This document shows, in pieces, positions 37,374 to 45,839 of a stretch of 64,000 nucleotides of DNA. The stretch spans positions 1,426,001 to 1,490,000 of the forward strand of contig CP186339.1 of NCBI GenBank assembly GCA_049347715.1, in the 5' to 3' direction. The position numbers were made by a program, and so were the translations under genes. Below the pieces are notes generated by a model. It worked only from the letters and a program-made list of their open reading frames with translations. It was not told the DNA's origin and made no database searches. The DNA is from Thalassotalea_B piscium_A. GTDB lineage: Bacteria; Pseudomonadota; Gammaproteobacteria; Enterobacterales; Alteromonadaceae. The number at the start of each line of letters is the position of its first letter. Within the stretch, counting starts at the first letter, position 1.

Positions 37374-37857
37374 TAAACAACGTTTTGCGCAATACCAACC
37401 AAGTGATTTTGACCAATTTGATTGTGTAAAAATGTCTAAATATTTTTATTTATTATTAACCCTTATTTTACGTGGATATATTGTTTGGATTATGTCTGTG
37501 ACGAATTTTAATAATAAAGTTGGTGTTATTGAGTGGATTTATCCTGATCCACTTTTATTTTATATTAGTTTACTTTCAGGCATTATTGGATTGTTTGTTG
37601 TACTTATTATGAGTATGAGAAGACCTGATGCACCTAACTGGGTCAAAAAATGTTGGCGAAATATTCGAGAATTTTTCGTTGTTGCTTTATGTTTTGATTG
37701 GATAGTTAATGTAGGTGCGTATTTTTATGATATTTTATATACCTTGCCTTTAATTATCTTGCATGGAGGGCTTGTTATTGTGGCATTGTTCTTCTTATAT
37801 ACCAATCAACGTATTCAAATAAATATTGAAGAATTTCCAGAGAAACTCCCCGAATAA
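37366..37857 (+). CDS. Four-span membrane protein of unknown function
   Basis: 163 aa from ATG 37366, which overlaps the upstream stop codon. An earlier in-frame ATG at 37330 lies deep inside that gene. Hydrophobic segments are at about 20-40, 58-78, 102-120 and 125-142. I do not recognise the family. Coupling to the DUF599 gene suggests they work as a pair in the inner membrane. Confidence 0.65.
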   Translation: MNNKQRFAQYQPSDFDQFDCVKMSKYFYLLLTLILRGYIVWIMSVTNFNNKVGVIEWIYPDPLLFYISLLSGIIGLFVVLIMSMRRPDAPNWVKKCWRNIREFFVVALCFDWIVNVGAYFYDILYTLPLIILHGGLVIVALFFLYTNQRIQINIEEFPEKLPE

Positions 37858-37924
37858 GTGATCTTTAGCAAATTAATGAAACAAGTTAACGATATTTCAA
37901 GTGATTATAGAAGGATAAACGCTA

Positions 37925-38662
37925 ATGAGCGAACACAATAAAGAACATAGGTTGATCATTCTAGATACTGAAACAACAGGTATAAACCCAAGAGAAGGGC
38001 ATCGAATAGTTGAAATAGGTTGTGTAGAAATGATCAACCGACAACTTACTGGCCGTACTTATCATGCTTACGTCAAGCCTATGCAACATGGAATGCAAAT
38101 GGTGATGGAGCAAGAAGTTATTAATATTCATGGTTTAACCGATGAGTTTCTTCGAGATAAACCTACCTTTGAACAGGTTGCTCATGAGTTTATTGATTTT
38201 ATAAAAGGTGCTGAATTAGTCATTCATAATGCAAAATTTGATGTTGGTTTTATGGATCATGAGTTTGCAATGATCAATGGCTTACCTATGACTAATGATA
38301 TTTGTACTGTTACAGATACGCTGAAAGTGTCAAAAGACGAGTTTGGCTCTCCTAAAACATTAGATTACTTAGCTAAATTTTATCGAGTTGATAAATTAGT
38401 TGATCGTACCTATCACGGGGCGCTAATTGATGCGCAATTATTAGCTTTTGTTTATGTTGAAATGACCCGTAAGCAGTCTGCATTAGACTTAACTGCAGGT
38501 GATGGTCATAAAGAAGGTAGTGACGCTAATGCAATAAGACGTTTATCTGATGATCGAACAAAATTAAAGGTTATACGTGCAACTGCCGATGAACTAGAAG
38601 AGCATAAAAAACGTCTTGCCATTGTGGCAGAAAAAGGGAGCGAGCCATTATGGCGAAATTAG
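37925..38662 (+). CDS. dnaQ: DNA polymerase III epsilon subunit (3'-5' proofreading exonuclease)
   Basis: Protein of 245 aa of the DEDDh family: LIILDTETTGI (D14, E16), VIHNAKFDVGFMDHE, and YHGALIDAQLLA with the catalytic His. The C-terminal tail at 185-245 is the polymerase-binding region. Proofreads during replication. tRNA-Asp genes follow about 1.4 kb downstream, as aspV follows dnaQ in E. coli, with one gene inserted between. Confidence 0.95.
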   Translation: MSEHNKEHRLIILDTETTGINPREGHRIVEIGCVEMINRQLTGRTYHAYVKPMQHGMQMVMEQEVINIHGLTDEFLRDKPTFEQVAHEFIDFIKGAELVIHNAKFDVGFMDHEFAMINGLPMTNDICTVTDTLKVSKDEFGSPKTLDYLAKFYRVDKLVDRTYHGALIDAQLLAFVYVEMTRKQSALDLTAGDGHKEGSDANAIRRLSDDRTKLKVIRATADELEEHKKRLAIVAEKGSEPLWRN

Positions 38663-39969
38663 GTTGTTTTCGTAGTTTAGTGGGCATATTGTTTTATATA
38701 CAGTGTTACCAAGTTGGTGCACAACAAAGCCTTACTGAAATTGAATACTATAAAAACGATAACGTAACTAATCAGATTCCAATTTTAGATAATAGATTTC
38801 GAATAGATGCTCAGTTAGAAGAAGTCACGTTATTATTTTATCGTAAAAGTGGAAGCCAACCCATTATTCTTATTCGTCCTGATGGTACTAAAATTAAAGT
38901 GAATAATTACCCTAAGGAAGAAGTTGAATGGTTTGATGATCGTACCTACGATTTAATTCGAATGAAAAAGCCGATGATCGGGCCATGGCAGGCGGTAGGC
39001 AATATTTCACCTGATAGTAAAATAATGGTGATTACAGATGTAAGAATTGAAGTTGACCCATTACCGGAAACGATTCTAGCAGGTGAAACTTTAAAAGTTT
39101 ATGCCAAACTATTTAATAGTGAAAAAGCCATTGATGATCCTAGGTTTGACGATGTAATTGATTTAGATATCGACTTTTACAGTACCAATAACTCCAATTA
39201 TGATAATTTTGGTGCGAAACCTGTCGCAATCGGTTCGTTCAGAGATGATGGCTATGAACTTGATGAGCATGCAAAGGATGGGATTTTTACCGCAGAATTT
39301 GAACTTAACTTTGCTCCTGGTGAATGGGTGCCTATTTATCGAGTGAAAATGCCAATGGCTAATAGAGAATTGAGACAAAAACCAATTATCTTGCATCCAG
39401 TACCTGTGACTATGAGTGTTGATAAAACAGTTAATCAAAACGAATATCATAAACTTAAGTTTCACATTGACAATACATACGTAGATCCTGATTCTATGAT
39501 TTTTCAAGGTAAAATTACCTATCCTGATAAACAAGTCGATCCTATTTCTATCACTGAAGGGCAAGGCGTTAATCGGACTAAAAAAATTCTATTTACCGAA
39601 CCGGGTATGCACAGATTAAATATTAATGCATTTGGTGAAACAATTGATGGTCGAGAGTTTCGTTTAGTTTTGCCTGAATTTACTTTTAATGTTGAACGTA
39701 AAAGTGGCGTTCAATTAAATGAGTTATCCGATGGCACTATTACAAGTGAAGAAAATCAGTTACAAACCGCTTTAGCAATTAAAGAAGCCTCAGTTAAAAA
39801 ATTACAAGAAGAACTCGCACAAGCAAAAATAAAGTATGAACAAGAGGAAGCTGCAAAAAAAGAAATGAATATTATGATCGCAATAATTGTTAATTTAGTG
39901 ATTATTTTGGCTGCGGGGGTGGCATTTTTTATAATTCGTCGCAAAAAAAATAGCGGAAACTCCCAATAA
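38650..39969 (+). CDS. TIGR03503-like membrane-anchored protein
   Basis: Protein of 439 aa. Signal peptide at the N-terminus (cut near VGA-QQ), a large beta-rich periplasmic region (about 25-365), an acidic coiled coil (about 372-408), one membrane span (MIAIIVNLVIILAAGVAFFII) and a basic tail. It resembles family TIGR03503, whose species distribution is reported to follow the GlyGly-CTERM/rhombosortase system. Function unknown. The start ATG overlaps the last 13 bp of dnaQ and has GGGAG 9 nt upstream, so the genes are coupled. Confidence 0.72.
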   Translation: MAKLGCFRSLVGILFYIQCYQVGAQQSLTEIEYYKNDNVTNQIPILDNRFRIDAQLEEVTLLFYRKSGSQPIILIRPDGTKIKVNNYPKEEVEWFDDRTYDLIRMKKPMIGPWQAVGNISPDSKIMVITDVRIEVDPLPETILAGETLKVYAKLFNSEKAIDDPRFDDVIDLDIDFYSTNNSNYDNFGAKPVAIGSFRDDGYELDEHAKDGIFTAEFELNFAPGEWVPIYRVKMPMANRELRQKPIILHPVPVTMSVDKTVNQNEYHKLKFHIDNTYVDPDSMIFQGKITYPDKQVDPISITEGQGVNRTKKILFTEPGMHRLNINAFGETIDGREFRLVLPEFTFNVERKSGVQLNELSDGTITSEENQLQTALAIKEASVKKLQEELAQAKIKYEQEEAAKKEMNIMIAIIVNLVIILAAGVAFFIIRRKKNSGNSQ

Positions 39970-40043
39970 AGCGACTTTTTTGCTGTGTTTTTCATCGTAT
40001 TGCTCAGCAAATGCCCATACGATAAAAAGAATAGAAAAAATGG

Positions 40044-40072
40044 TTGACGCACTGGCTTGATAACCGTATTAT
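40044..40072 (+). promoter_or_regulatory. Strong sigma-70 promoter of the tRNA-Asp cluster with GC-rich discriminator
   Basis: TTGACG (40044-40049), a 17-bp spacer and TATTAT (40067-40072), then TCCCGCCG. A GC-rich discriminator is typical of growth-rate and ppGpp-controlled stable RNA promoters. Transcription should begin near 40080, about 40 bp before the first tRNA. Confidence 0.85.
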
Positions 40073-40119
40073 TCCCGCCGCATTCAATGACTTGTTGTTG
40101 AACGTAGAATAAAACGTGT

Positions 40120-40196
40120 GGAGTGGTAGTTCAGTTGGTTAGAATACCGGCCTGTCACGCCGGGGGTCGCGGGTTCGAGTCCCGTCCACTCCGCCA
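40120..40196 (+). tRNA. tRNA-Asp(GUC), copy 1
   Basis: 77 nt including encoded CCA. Acceptor GGAGTGG/CCACTCC, anticodon loop CTGTCAC (anticodon GTC), T-loop TTCGAGT, discriminator G. All arms pair. Confidence 0.98.
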
Positions 40197-40222
40197 CTTT
40201 ATTCTACAATGTATATCTCTGC

Positions 40223-40299
40223 GGAGTGGTAGTTCAGTTGGTTAGAATACCGGCCTGTCACGCCGGGGGTCGCGGGTTCGAGTCCCGTCCACTCCGCCA
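40223..40299 (+). tRNA. tRNA-Asp(GUC), copy 2
   Basis: Identical to copy 1 over 77 nt including CCA. The spacer from copy 1 is 26 bp. Confidence 0.98.
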
Positions 40300-40340
40300 A
40301 TAGATATACAACAAGTTAATGCGTGAGATTAGGTTATAGC

Positions 40341-40417
40341 GGAGTGGTAGTTCAGTTGGTTAGAATACCGGCCTGTCACGCCGGGGGTCGCGGGTTCGAG
40401 TCCCGTCCACTCCGCCA
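40341..40417 (+). tRNA. tRNA-Asp(GUC), copy 3
   Basis: Identical to copies 1 and 2. The spacer before it is 41 bp and unrelated to the first spacer. Confidence 0.98.
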
Positions 40418-40503
40418 CTAATTTCAAGATGTGTTTACTATTTATAGTAAGAAGGGGAGCCTTTTAAAAAACTCACAACCTCGCTTGTTTACAAGCACTG
40501 TGC

Positions 40504-40580
40504 GGAGTGGTAGTTCAGTTGGTTAGAATACCGGCCTGTCACGCCGGGGGTCGCGGGTTCGAGTCCCGTCCACTCCGCCA
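40504..40580 (+). tRNA. tRNA-Asp(GUC), copy 4
   Basis: Identical 77-nt gene with encoded CCA, after an 86-bp spacer. The sequence directly after its CCA (ACTCTAATGAAAAATATC) is the start of the degenerate repeat unit, so this copy borders the array. Confidence 0.98.
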
Positions 40581-41355
40581 ACTCTAATGAAAAATATCAA
40601 ATATAAATATCAAATAAAAAATCGAATAAACTGAACAAGTTCAGTTGGTTCGGCTTATTCAAATTCTGCGGCCTGTCACGCAGGGGGCGTGGGTTCGAGT
40701 CCCGTCCACTCCGCCAACTCTAATGAAAAATATCAAATAAAAAATCGAATAAACTGAACAAGTTCAGTTGGTTCGGCTTATTCAAATTCTGCGGCCTGTC
40801 ACGCAGGGGGCGCGGGTTAGAGTCCCGTCCACTGAGCCAACTCTAATGAAAAATATCAAATATAAATATCAAATAAAAAATCGAATAAACTGAACAAGTT
40901 CAGTTGGTTCGGCTTATTCAAATTCTGCGGCCTGTCACGCCGGGGGCACGGGTTCGAGTTCCGTCCACTGAGCCAACTCTAATGAAAAATATCAAATAAA
41001 AAATCGAATAAACTGAACAAGTTCAGTTGGTTCGGCTTATTCAAATTCTGCGGCCTGTCACGCAGGGGGCGCGGGTTAGAGTCCCGTCCACTGAGCCAAC
41101 TCTAATGAAAAATATCAAATATAAATATCAAATAAAAAATCGAATAAACTGAACAAGTTCAGTTGGTTCGGCTTATTCAAATTCTGCGGCCTGTTTCGCA
41201 GGGTCGCGGGTTCGAGTTCCGTCCACTGAGCCAACTCTAATGAAAAATATCAAATAAAAAATCGAATAAACTGAACAAGTTCAGTTGGTTCGGCTTATTC
41301 AAATTCTGCGGTCTGTCACGCAGGGGCGCGGGTTCGAGTCCCGTCCACTGAGCCA
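40581..41355 (+). repeat. Array of six degenerate tRNA-Asp-derived units (three long/short dimers)
   Basis: Units are 40581-40716 (136 bp), 40717-40839 (123), 40840-40975 (136), 40976-41098 (123), 41099-41233 (135) and 41234-41355 (122). Each starts ACTCTAATGAAAAATATC, has an AT-rich leader, a hairpin built on TTCAGTTGG of the D arm, then the tRNA-Asp 3' part ending in CCA. Long units have an extra 13-bp ATAAATATCAAAT-type copy in the leader. The 5' acceptor strand is missing, so none is a normal tRNA. Units 2 and 4 share the same T-loop change (TTAGAGT). Unit 1 keeps the parental CCACTCCG end, whereas 2-6 have CCACTGAG. Unit 3 keeps GCCGG after the anticodon, and unit 5 keeps GGTCGCGGG but has anticodon loop CTGTTTC. 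Probably pseudogenes spread by unequal crossing-over with patchy conversion. Confidence 0.93.
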
Positions 41356-41606
41356 AGTTTTATAGTTATCTTTATCGTAAATTAATATCCAATTAAGCAA
41401 CTAAACAAGTAATTTTAGTTGTGTGTTGATAGCTTTTTATTTGGAAATAATACTCAAAATCAAGTAATTGCTTTAGCATCAAGCATTTCACTGTATAGTT
41501 GTTATCTTGAGCAAATTTATCATTATTAAAACAATATTGGATAAATGTGTTAATTCTCTCATTTATGACTATTATTAAAATAATGAAATCTTGGATATGG
41601 TTATAA

Positions 41607-43691
41607 ATGGCATCAAAAAAAATAGATAATTTATTATCCCATCAATATGTGTTAAATGATCCTCTCCACCAATTATTCGACGTAGTAAGTGTTATTTCTG
41701 TGCAAGGGTATGATGAGCAACGTAGAGTTATCTATTGGAATAAAGGTAGCGAATTACTTTATGGCTACACCAGTGAAGAGGCGTCAGGGGAAAAACTTGA
41801 AAATTTGATCATTCCTGATGCTATGCGAGATGTTGTTATTTCGGCACATGCAAACTGGATTCAAAATGGAGTAGAAATTCCCGCTACTGAAATTACCTTA
41901 CGCCATAAAAATGGACATGATGTTAGTGTGTTTTCTAGTCATGTGATGTTTACCAATCAATTTAATAAAAAACAAATGTATTGCATTGATGTTGATTTGA
42001 CCGATGTTAGAAATGCACAGGCGCAAGCCGAATCTAAAGATCAAACACTTGAAGCGGTATTTGAGGCTATTCCAGACTTTTTTTTCTTAATGGAAGAAGA
42101 TGGCACTATCATTGATTATCGTGCCAATAATAAAGAAAACTTAGATATATCACCTACTCAATTTATTGGTCAATCAATGATGGATATTTTGCCTGATGAT
42201 GTTTCTATTAAGTTTAAATCTTATATCGATAAAGTCGTAATGGTAGGTCATGGAGTACTTAGTTTTGAATATGAACTAACTCAACCTCAAGAAGCATTAT
42301 ATTTTGAAGCAAGAATTAGTTACTTAGCCGATCAAAAAAGAATAGTTGCCATTATTCGAGATATTACTGAGCAACATAAATCTGCACAGGTTATTAGAAA
42401 GCAAGCTTATTTTGATACGTTAACTACTTTGCCTAACCGTTTTTTATCTCTTGATCGTTTATCGCAAATGATTAATGAAGCGGAAAGAAATAATGAAAAA
42501 ACAGCGGTATTGTTTTTAGATTTAGACGACTTTAAAAAAGTGAATGATTCTTTAGGTCATGAAGTCGGTGACAAGCTACTGGTAGAGTCTGCAAACCGAT
42601 TAAAACAAACCTTACGAAAGGGAGATACTATTGGGCGTTTAGGCGGTGATGAATTTATTGTGCTAATCAGGGGGATCACAAATGCTAATAGTACACTTTC
42701 CATAGCTGAAAGTTTACAAAGCGCTTTTCGTGAGCCTTTCAAAATTGATGGACGAGAGTTGATTTTAACCTTAAGCATAGGTATCGCTATCTACCCTGAA
42801 AATGGCAGCTGTGCTTCTGATTTGCTGCGTAATGCAGATACTGCAATGTATCAAGCAAAAGCCTCTGGTCGTAATTTGTATTCATTTTTTACGGAAGAAA
42901 TGAATGTCAATATGATACGTCGATTAGAAATTGAAGAACAAATGCATGGAGCGTTAGAACGAAATGAATTTGAAGTTTATTATCAGCCTCAATTCGATGT
43001 TAATAAAAAGTCCATTGTGGGTGCTGAAGCGTTACTGCGTTGGCATAATGTTACTTTAGGAAATATAGGTCCTGATGAATTCATCCCTATTGCTGAGAAT
43101 ACAGGGTTAATTGTACCTATTGGGAAGTATGTTATCGAGCAAGCACTCCAATTTTTAAATCTTTGGCAAAAAGATCATCAAAACAGTTTTACAATTGCTG
43201 TTAATTTATCTCCCCGACAATTTAGGGATAAAACCTTACTAAACTTTATCAAAGCATCATTGCAAAATGAGCAAGTTCAAGCTGCTAATTTAGAGCTAGA
43301 AATTACTGAAGGTGTATTAATGAGCGCTCAATCATATATTGATGAAGTACTCTCAGAAATGCATAAAATGGGAATTAAACTTTCTATGGATGACTTTGGT
43401 ACAGGGTATTCGTCATTGAGTTATTTAAGGCAATATGATTTTGACGTATTAAAAGTCGATCGTACCTTTATTAACGGGATCACGTTAAATAAGTCTGATC
43501 GTGATTTAGTTAATGCCACCATAGCGATGTCACACAGCCTTGGCTTGACTGTTGTTGCCGAAGGTGTTGAAACTAATGAGCAACTTGAAATATTAGAAGA
43601 ATTAGGCTGTGATTTTGTGCAAGGTTATTATTTTAGTAAACCACTTCCTGCCCACGAGTTACTGAAATTTTCTATAGCCTTTAGTCAATAA
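41607..43691 (+). CDS. PAS-PAS-GGDEF-EAL c-di-GMP signalling protein
   Basis: Soluble protein of 694 aa. Two PAS domains (about 20-135 and 145-260), then GGDEF (about 270-425) and EAL (about 445-690). The cyclase site is intact (GRLGGDEF) and is preceded by an inhibitory-site RKGD five residues upstream. The phosphodiesterase signatures EALLRW and DDFGTGYSSL are also intact. It could both make and degrade c-di-GMP, with the PAS domains sensing a cytoplasmic ligand or redox state. There are no membrane segments. It stands alone downstream of the tRNA-like array. Confidence 0.95.
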   Translation: MASKKIDNLLSHQYVLNDPLHQLFDVVSVISVQGYDEQRRVIYWNKGSELLYGYTSEEASGEKLENLIIPDAMRDVVISAHANWIQNGVEIPATEITLRHKNGHDVSVFSSHVMFTNQFNKKQMYCIDVDLTDVRNAQAQAESKDQTLEAVFEAIPDFFFLMEEDGTIIDYRANNKENLDISPTQFIGQSMMDILPDDVSIKFKSYIDKVVMVGHGVLSFEYELTQPQEALYFEARISYLADQKRIVAIIRDITEQHKSAQVIRKQAYFDTLTTLPNRFLSLDRLSQMINEAERNNEKTAVLFLDLDDFKKVNDSLGHEVGDKLLVESANRLKQTLRKGDTIGRLGGDEFIVLIRGITNANSTLSIAESLQSAFREPFKIDGRELILTLSIGIAIYPENGSCASDLLRNADTAMYQAKASGRNLYSFFTEEMNVNMIRRLEIEEQMHGALERNEFEVYYQPQFDVNKKSIVGAEALLRWHNVTLGNIGPDEFIPIAENTGLIVPIGKYVIEQALQFLNLWQKDHQNSFTIAVNLSPRQFRDKTLLNFIKASLQNEQVQAANLELEITEGVLMSAQSYIDEVLSEMHKMGIKLSMDDFGTGYSSLSYLRQYDFDVLKVDRTFINGITLNKSDRDLVNATIAMSHSLGLTVVAEGVETNEQLEILEELGCDFVQGYYFSKPLPAHELLKFSIAFSQ

Positions 43692-43861
43692 TTCAATTTT
43701 CATCGAAAATCTCGCTATAGTTTTGCTTCTATTTAGCTATTTTTAATTATCTAGTTATTCTTAGTATTTATCCTTTATTTATTTTTAAAGAATGGTAAAC
43801 CGTTATTCGCAGTCCTAAATATTCAACTTGTTTAGGGGATAAGCTTAATTATTATCAAACC

Positions 43862-43878
43862 AAGAGGTAAGACCAGTT
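43862..43878 (+). promoter_or_regulatory. FadR-like operator upstream of acyl-CoA dehydrogenase gene
   Basis: AAGAGGTAAGACCAGTT matches the FadR palindrome AACTGGTCnGACCAGTT at 13 of 16 specified positions, with a perfect right half. A perfect -10 TATAAT lies at 43887-43892, so the site covers the -35 region. Repression relieved by long-chain acyl-CoA is the expected mode. Confidence 0.6.
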
Positions 43879-43942
43879 GACTTTGGTATAATTCTCATGG
43901 TTAACTATGCTTAGTTACGATCTTATTCTTGGAGTGCAAACC

Positions 43943-45754
43943 ATGCTTACCTATAAAGCACCATTAACAGACATAAAGTTTCTATTTGAAGATGTTTTAC
44001 AATATTACCCTCATTATGAAAGATATTCTGAGTTTGAAGAAGCGACTCCAGATATGGTTGATGCAATCTTACAAGAGTGTGCGAAATTTTGTGAAAATGA
44101 GCTATTACCCATAAATCAAAGTGGTGATAAAGAAGGTTGTACCTTTGATAAAGGTGAAGTTCGTACACCTAAAGGGTTTAAAGAAGCTTATCAAATGTAT
44201 GTTGAGGGCGGCTGGCAAAGTTTGTCTCATCCAGTAGAACATGGTGGTCAAGGCTTACCTCCTTCATTAGGAATGGCAAAGTCTGAATTAATGGGAACCG
44301 CAAACTGGTCTTGGGCAATGTATCCAGGGCTTAGCCATGGAGCCATGAATACTGTTCAAGCGCATGGTACTGATGAGCAAAAAGAACTGTATTTAACTAA
44401 ACTGACTGAAGGTACATGGACAGGTACTATGTGCTTAACTGAACCTCAGTGTGGTACTGATTTAGGTCAAGTAAAAACGAAAGCAGTGCCTAATGATGAT
44501 GGCACTTATGATATTTCAGGTACTAAAATATTTATTTCAGCTGGTGAGCATGACTTAACTGAAAATATTATCCATATTGTATTGGCAAGATTACCTGGTG
44601 CACCTGAAGGTACTCGTGGTATTTCGTTATTTATTGTGCCGAAAATGACGGTAGATGCGCAAGGTAATTGCGGCGAAAATAACAATGTTACTTGTGGTTC
44701 TATCGAAGATAAAATGGGCATAAAAGGTTCTGCTACCGCTGTCTTGAACTTTGATAAAGCGAAAGGTGTGTTAATTGGGCCAGAAAATAAAGGGTTAGAA
44801 TGTATGTTCACCTTTATGAATACTGCGCGTGTTGGCACTGCTTTACAAGGTGTTTGTGCGGCAGAGTTGTCGTATCAGAATGCCTTGATTTATGCCAAAG
44901 AACGTTTATCAATGCGTTCTTTAACAGGGAAGAAAAAACCTGAGTTAGTGGCTGATCCAATTATTGTGCACCCTGATGTTCGACGTATGCTGATGACACA
45001 AAAAGCCTTCTCAGAAGGTGGTAGAGCAATGATCTATTACGCAGCCAAACTCGTTGATACTTTAGAAACCTCTAAAGATGAAAAAGAACTTAAACGTACT
45101 AACTATCGTTTAGGTTTTATAACACCAATTTTAAAAGCCTTTTTGACTGAAGTTGGTCTCGAAAGTGCTAATCATGGTGTACAAGTTTTTGGTGGCCATG
45201 GTTATATTAAAGAATGGGGGATGGAACAAATCGTACGTGATACACGTATTGCCACTCTCTATGAAGGTACCACAGGTATCCAAGCTTTAGATTTATTAGG
45301 GCGTAAAATTTTACTGAGTCGTGGTAAGTCACTTAAAAGCTTTACTATGGAAGTATTGAGTTTTTGTAAAGATAAAAGCATGATTTCAAGTAATCCTTAT
45401 AAGCGTCAAATGAATAAGTTTATTTGGCCATTAAGTAAAGCGATTGCTAACTGGCAGCAATATTCAGTTAGATTAGCGATGAAGGCTAAAAAAGACCGTG
45501 ATATTGTTGGCTCAGCTTCGGTAGACTATTTGATGTATTCTGGTTATATCGTTATGGGATACTTCTGGGCACAAATGGCACAAGCTGCCTATGAGAAACT
45601 AGGTGGTGAAGTTGAGAATCGTGACTTTTATCGTGCCAAAATCAAAACCGCTGAGTTTTATTTCGAACGTATACTTCCTCGTATTAAATCACATGCGGCT
45701 ACTATGATGGCTGACCCTAAAACATTGATGCAATTAGATGAAGATTTACTTTAA
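43943..45754 (+). CDS. Acyl-CoA dehydrogenase (long form, DmdC/FadE-like family)
   Basis: 603 aa from ATG 43943, 8 nt after GGAG; an in-frame ATG at 43907 has no ribosome site. Acyl-CoA dehydrogenase core with CLTEPQCGTDLGQVKT (FAD and substrate loop), YEGTTGIQALDLLGRK, and the extra N- and C-terminal domains of the ~600-aa subfamily. That subfamily includes DmdC (methylmercaptopropionyl-CoA dehydrogenase) and medium/long-chain enzymes. It oxidises an acyl-CoA to the 2-enoyl-CoA with FAD. The FadR-like operator points to ordinary fatty acids. A strong bidirectional terminator follows. Confidence 0.88.
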   Translation: MLTYKAPLTDIKFLFEDVLQYYPHYERYSEFEEATPDMVDAILQECAKFCENELLPINQSGDKEGCTFDKGEVRTPKGFKEAYQMYVEGGWQSLSHPVEHGGQGLPPSLGMAKSELMGTANWSWAMYPGLSHGAMNTVQAHGTDEQKELYLTKLTEGTWTGTMCLTEPQCGTDLGQVKTKAVPNDDGTYDISGTKIFISAGEHDLTENIIHIVLARLPGAPEGTRGISLFIVPKMTVDAQGNCGENNNVTCGSIEDKMGIKGSATAVLNFDKAKGVLIGPENKGLECMFTFMNTARVGTALQGVCAAELSYQNALIYAKERLSMRSLTGKKKPELVADPIIVHPDVRRMLMTQKAFSEGGRAMIYYAAKLVDTLETSKDEKELKRTNYRLGFITPILKAFLTEVGLESANHGVQVFGGHGYIKEWGMEQIVRDTRIATLYEGTTGIQALDLLGRKILLSRGKSLKSFTMEVLSFCKDKSMISSNPYKRQMNKFIWPLSKAIANWQQYSVRLAMKAKKDRDIVGSASVDYLMYSGYIVMGYFWAQMAQAAYEKLGGEVENRDFYRAKIKTAEFYFERILPRIKSHAATMMADPKTLMQLDEDLL

Positions 45755-45772
45755 CTTTTATTGTTAAAGAAT

Positions 45773-45810
45773 AAAAAAACGCCAAGGTATCGAATACCTT
45801 GGCGTTTTTG
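45773..45810. terminator. Bidirectional terminator between the acyl-CoA dehydrogenase gene and a TetR gene
   Basis: A 14- to 15-bp perfect stem (AAACGCCAAGGTAT/ATACCTTGGCGTTT), loop CGA, with A and T runs outside. It serves both convergent genes. Confidence 0.93.
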
Positions 45811-45839
45811 TTTTTCTACTCTATAAAAACGTATAGCGA

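Noticed and set aside
36600..37857. Transporter operon suspected from consecutive membrane genes
   Set aside because: No ATPase, binding protein or known transporter signature; only DUF599 and an unknown membrane protein.
40581..41355. Regular repeats resembling a CRISPR array
   Set aside because: Repeats are 122-136 bp and contiguous with no unique spacers, derive from tRNA-Asp, and no cas genes are nearby.
40581..41355. Six additional functional tRNA genes
   Set aside because: All lack the 5' acceptor strand, and the D arm and most anticodon stems are disrupted. They cannot form a standard cloverleaf.
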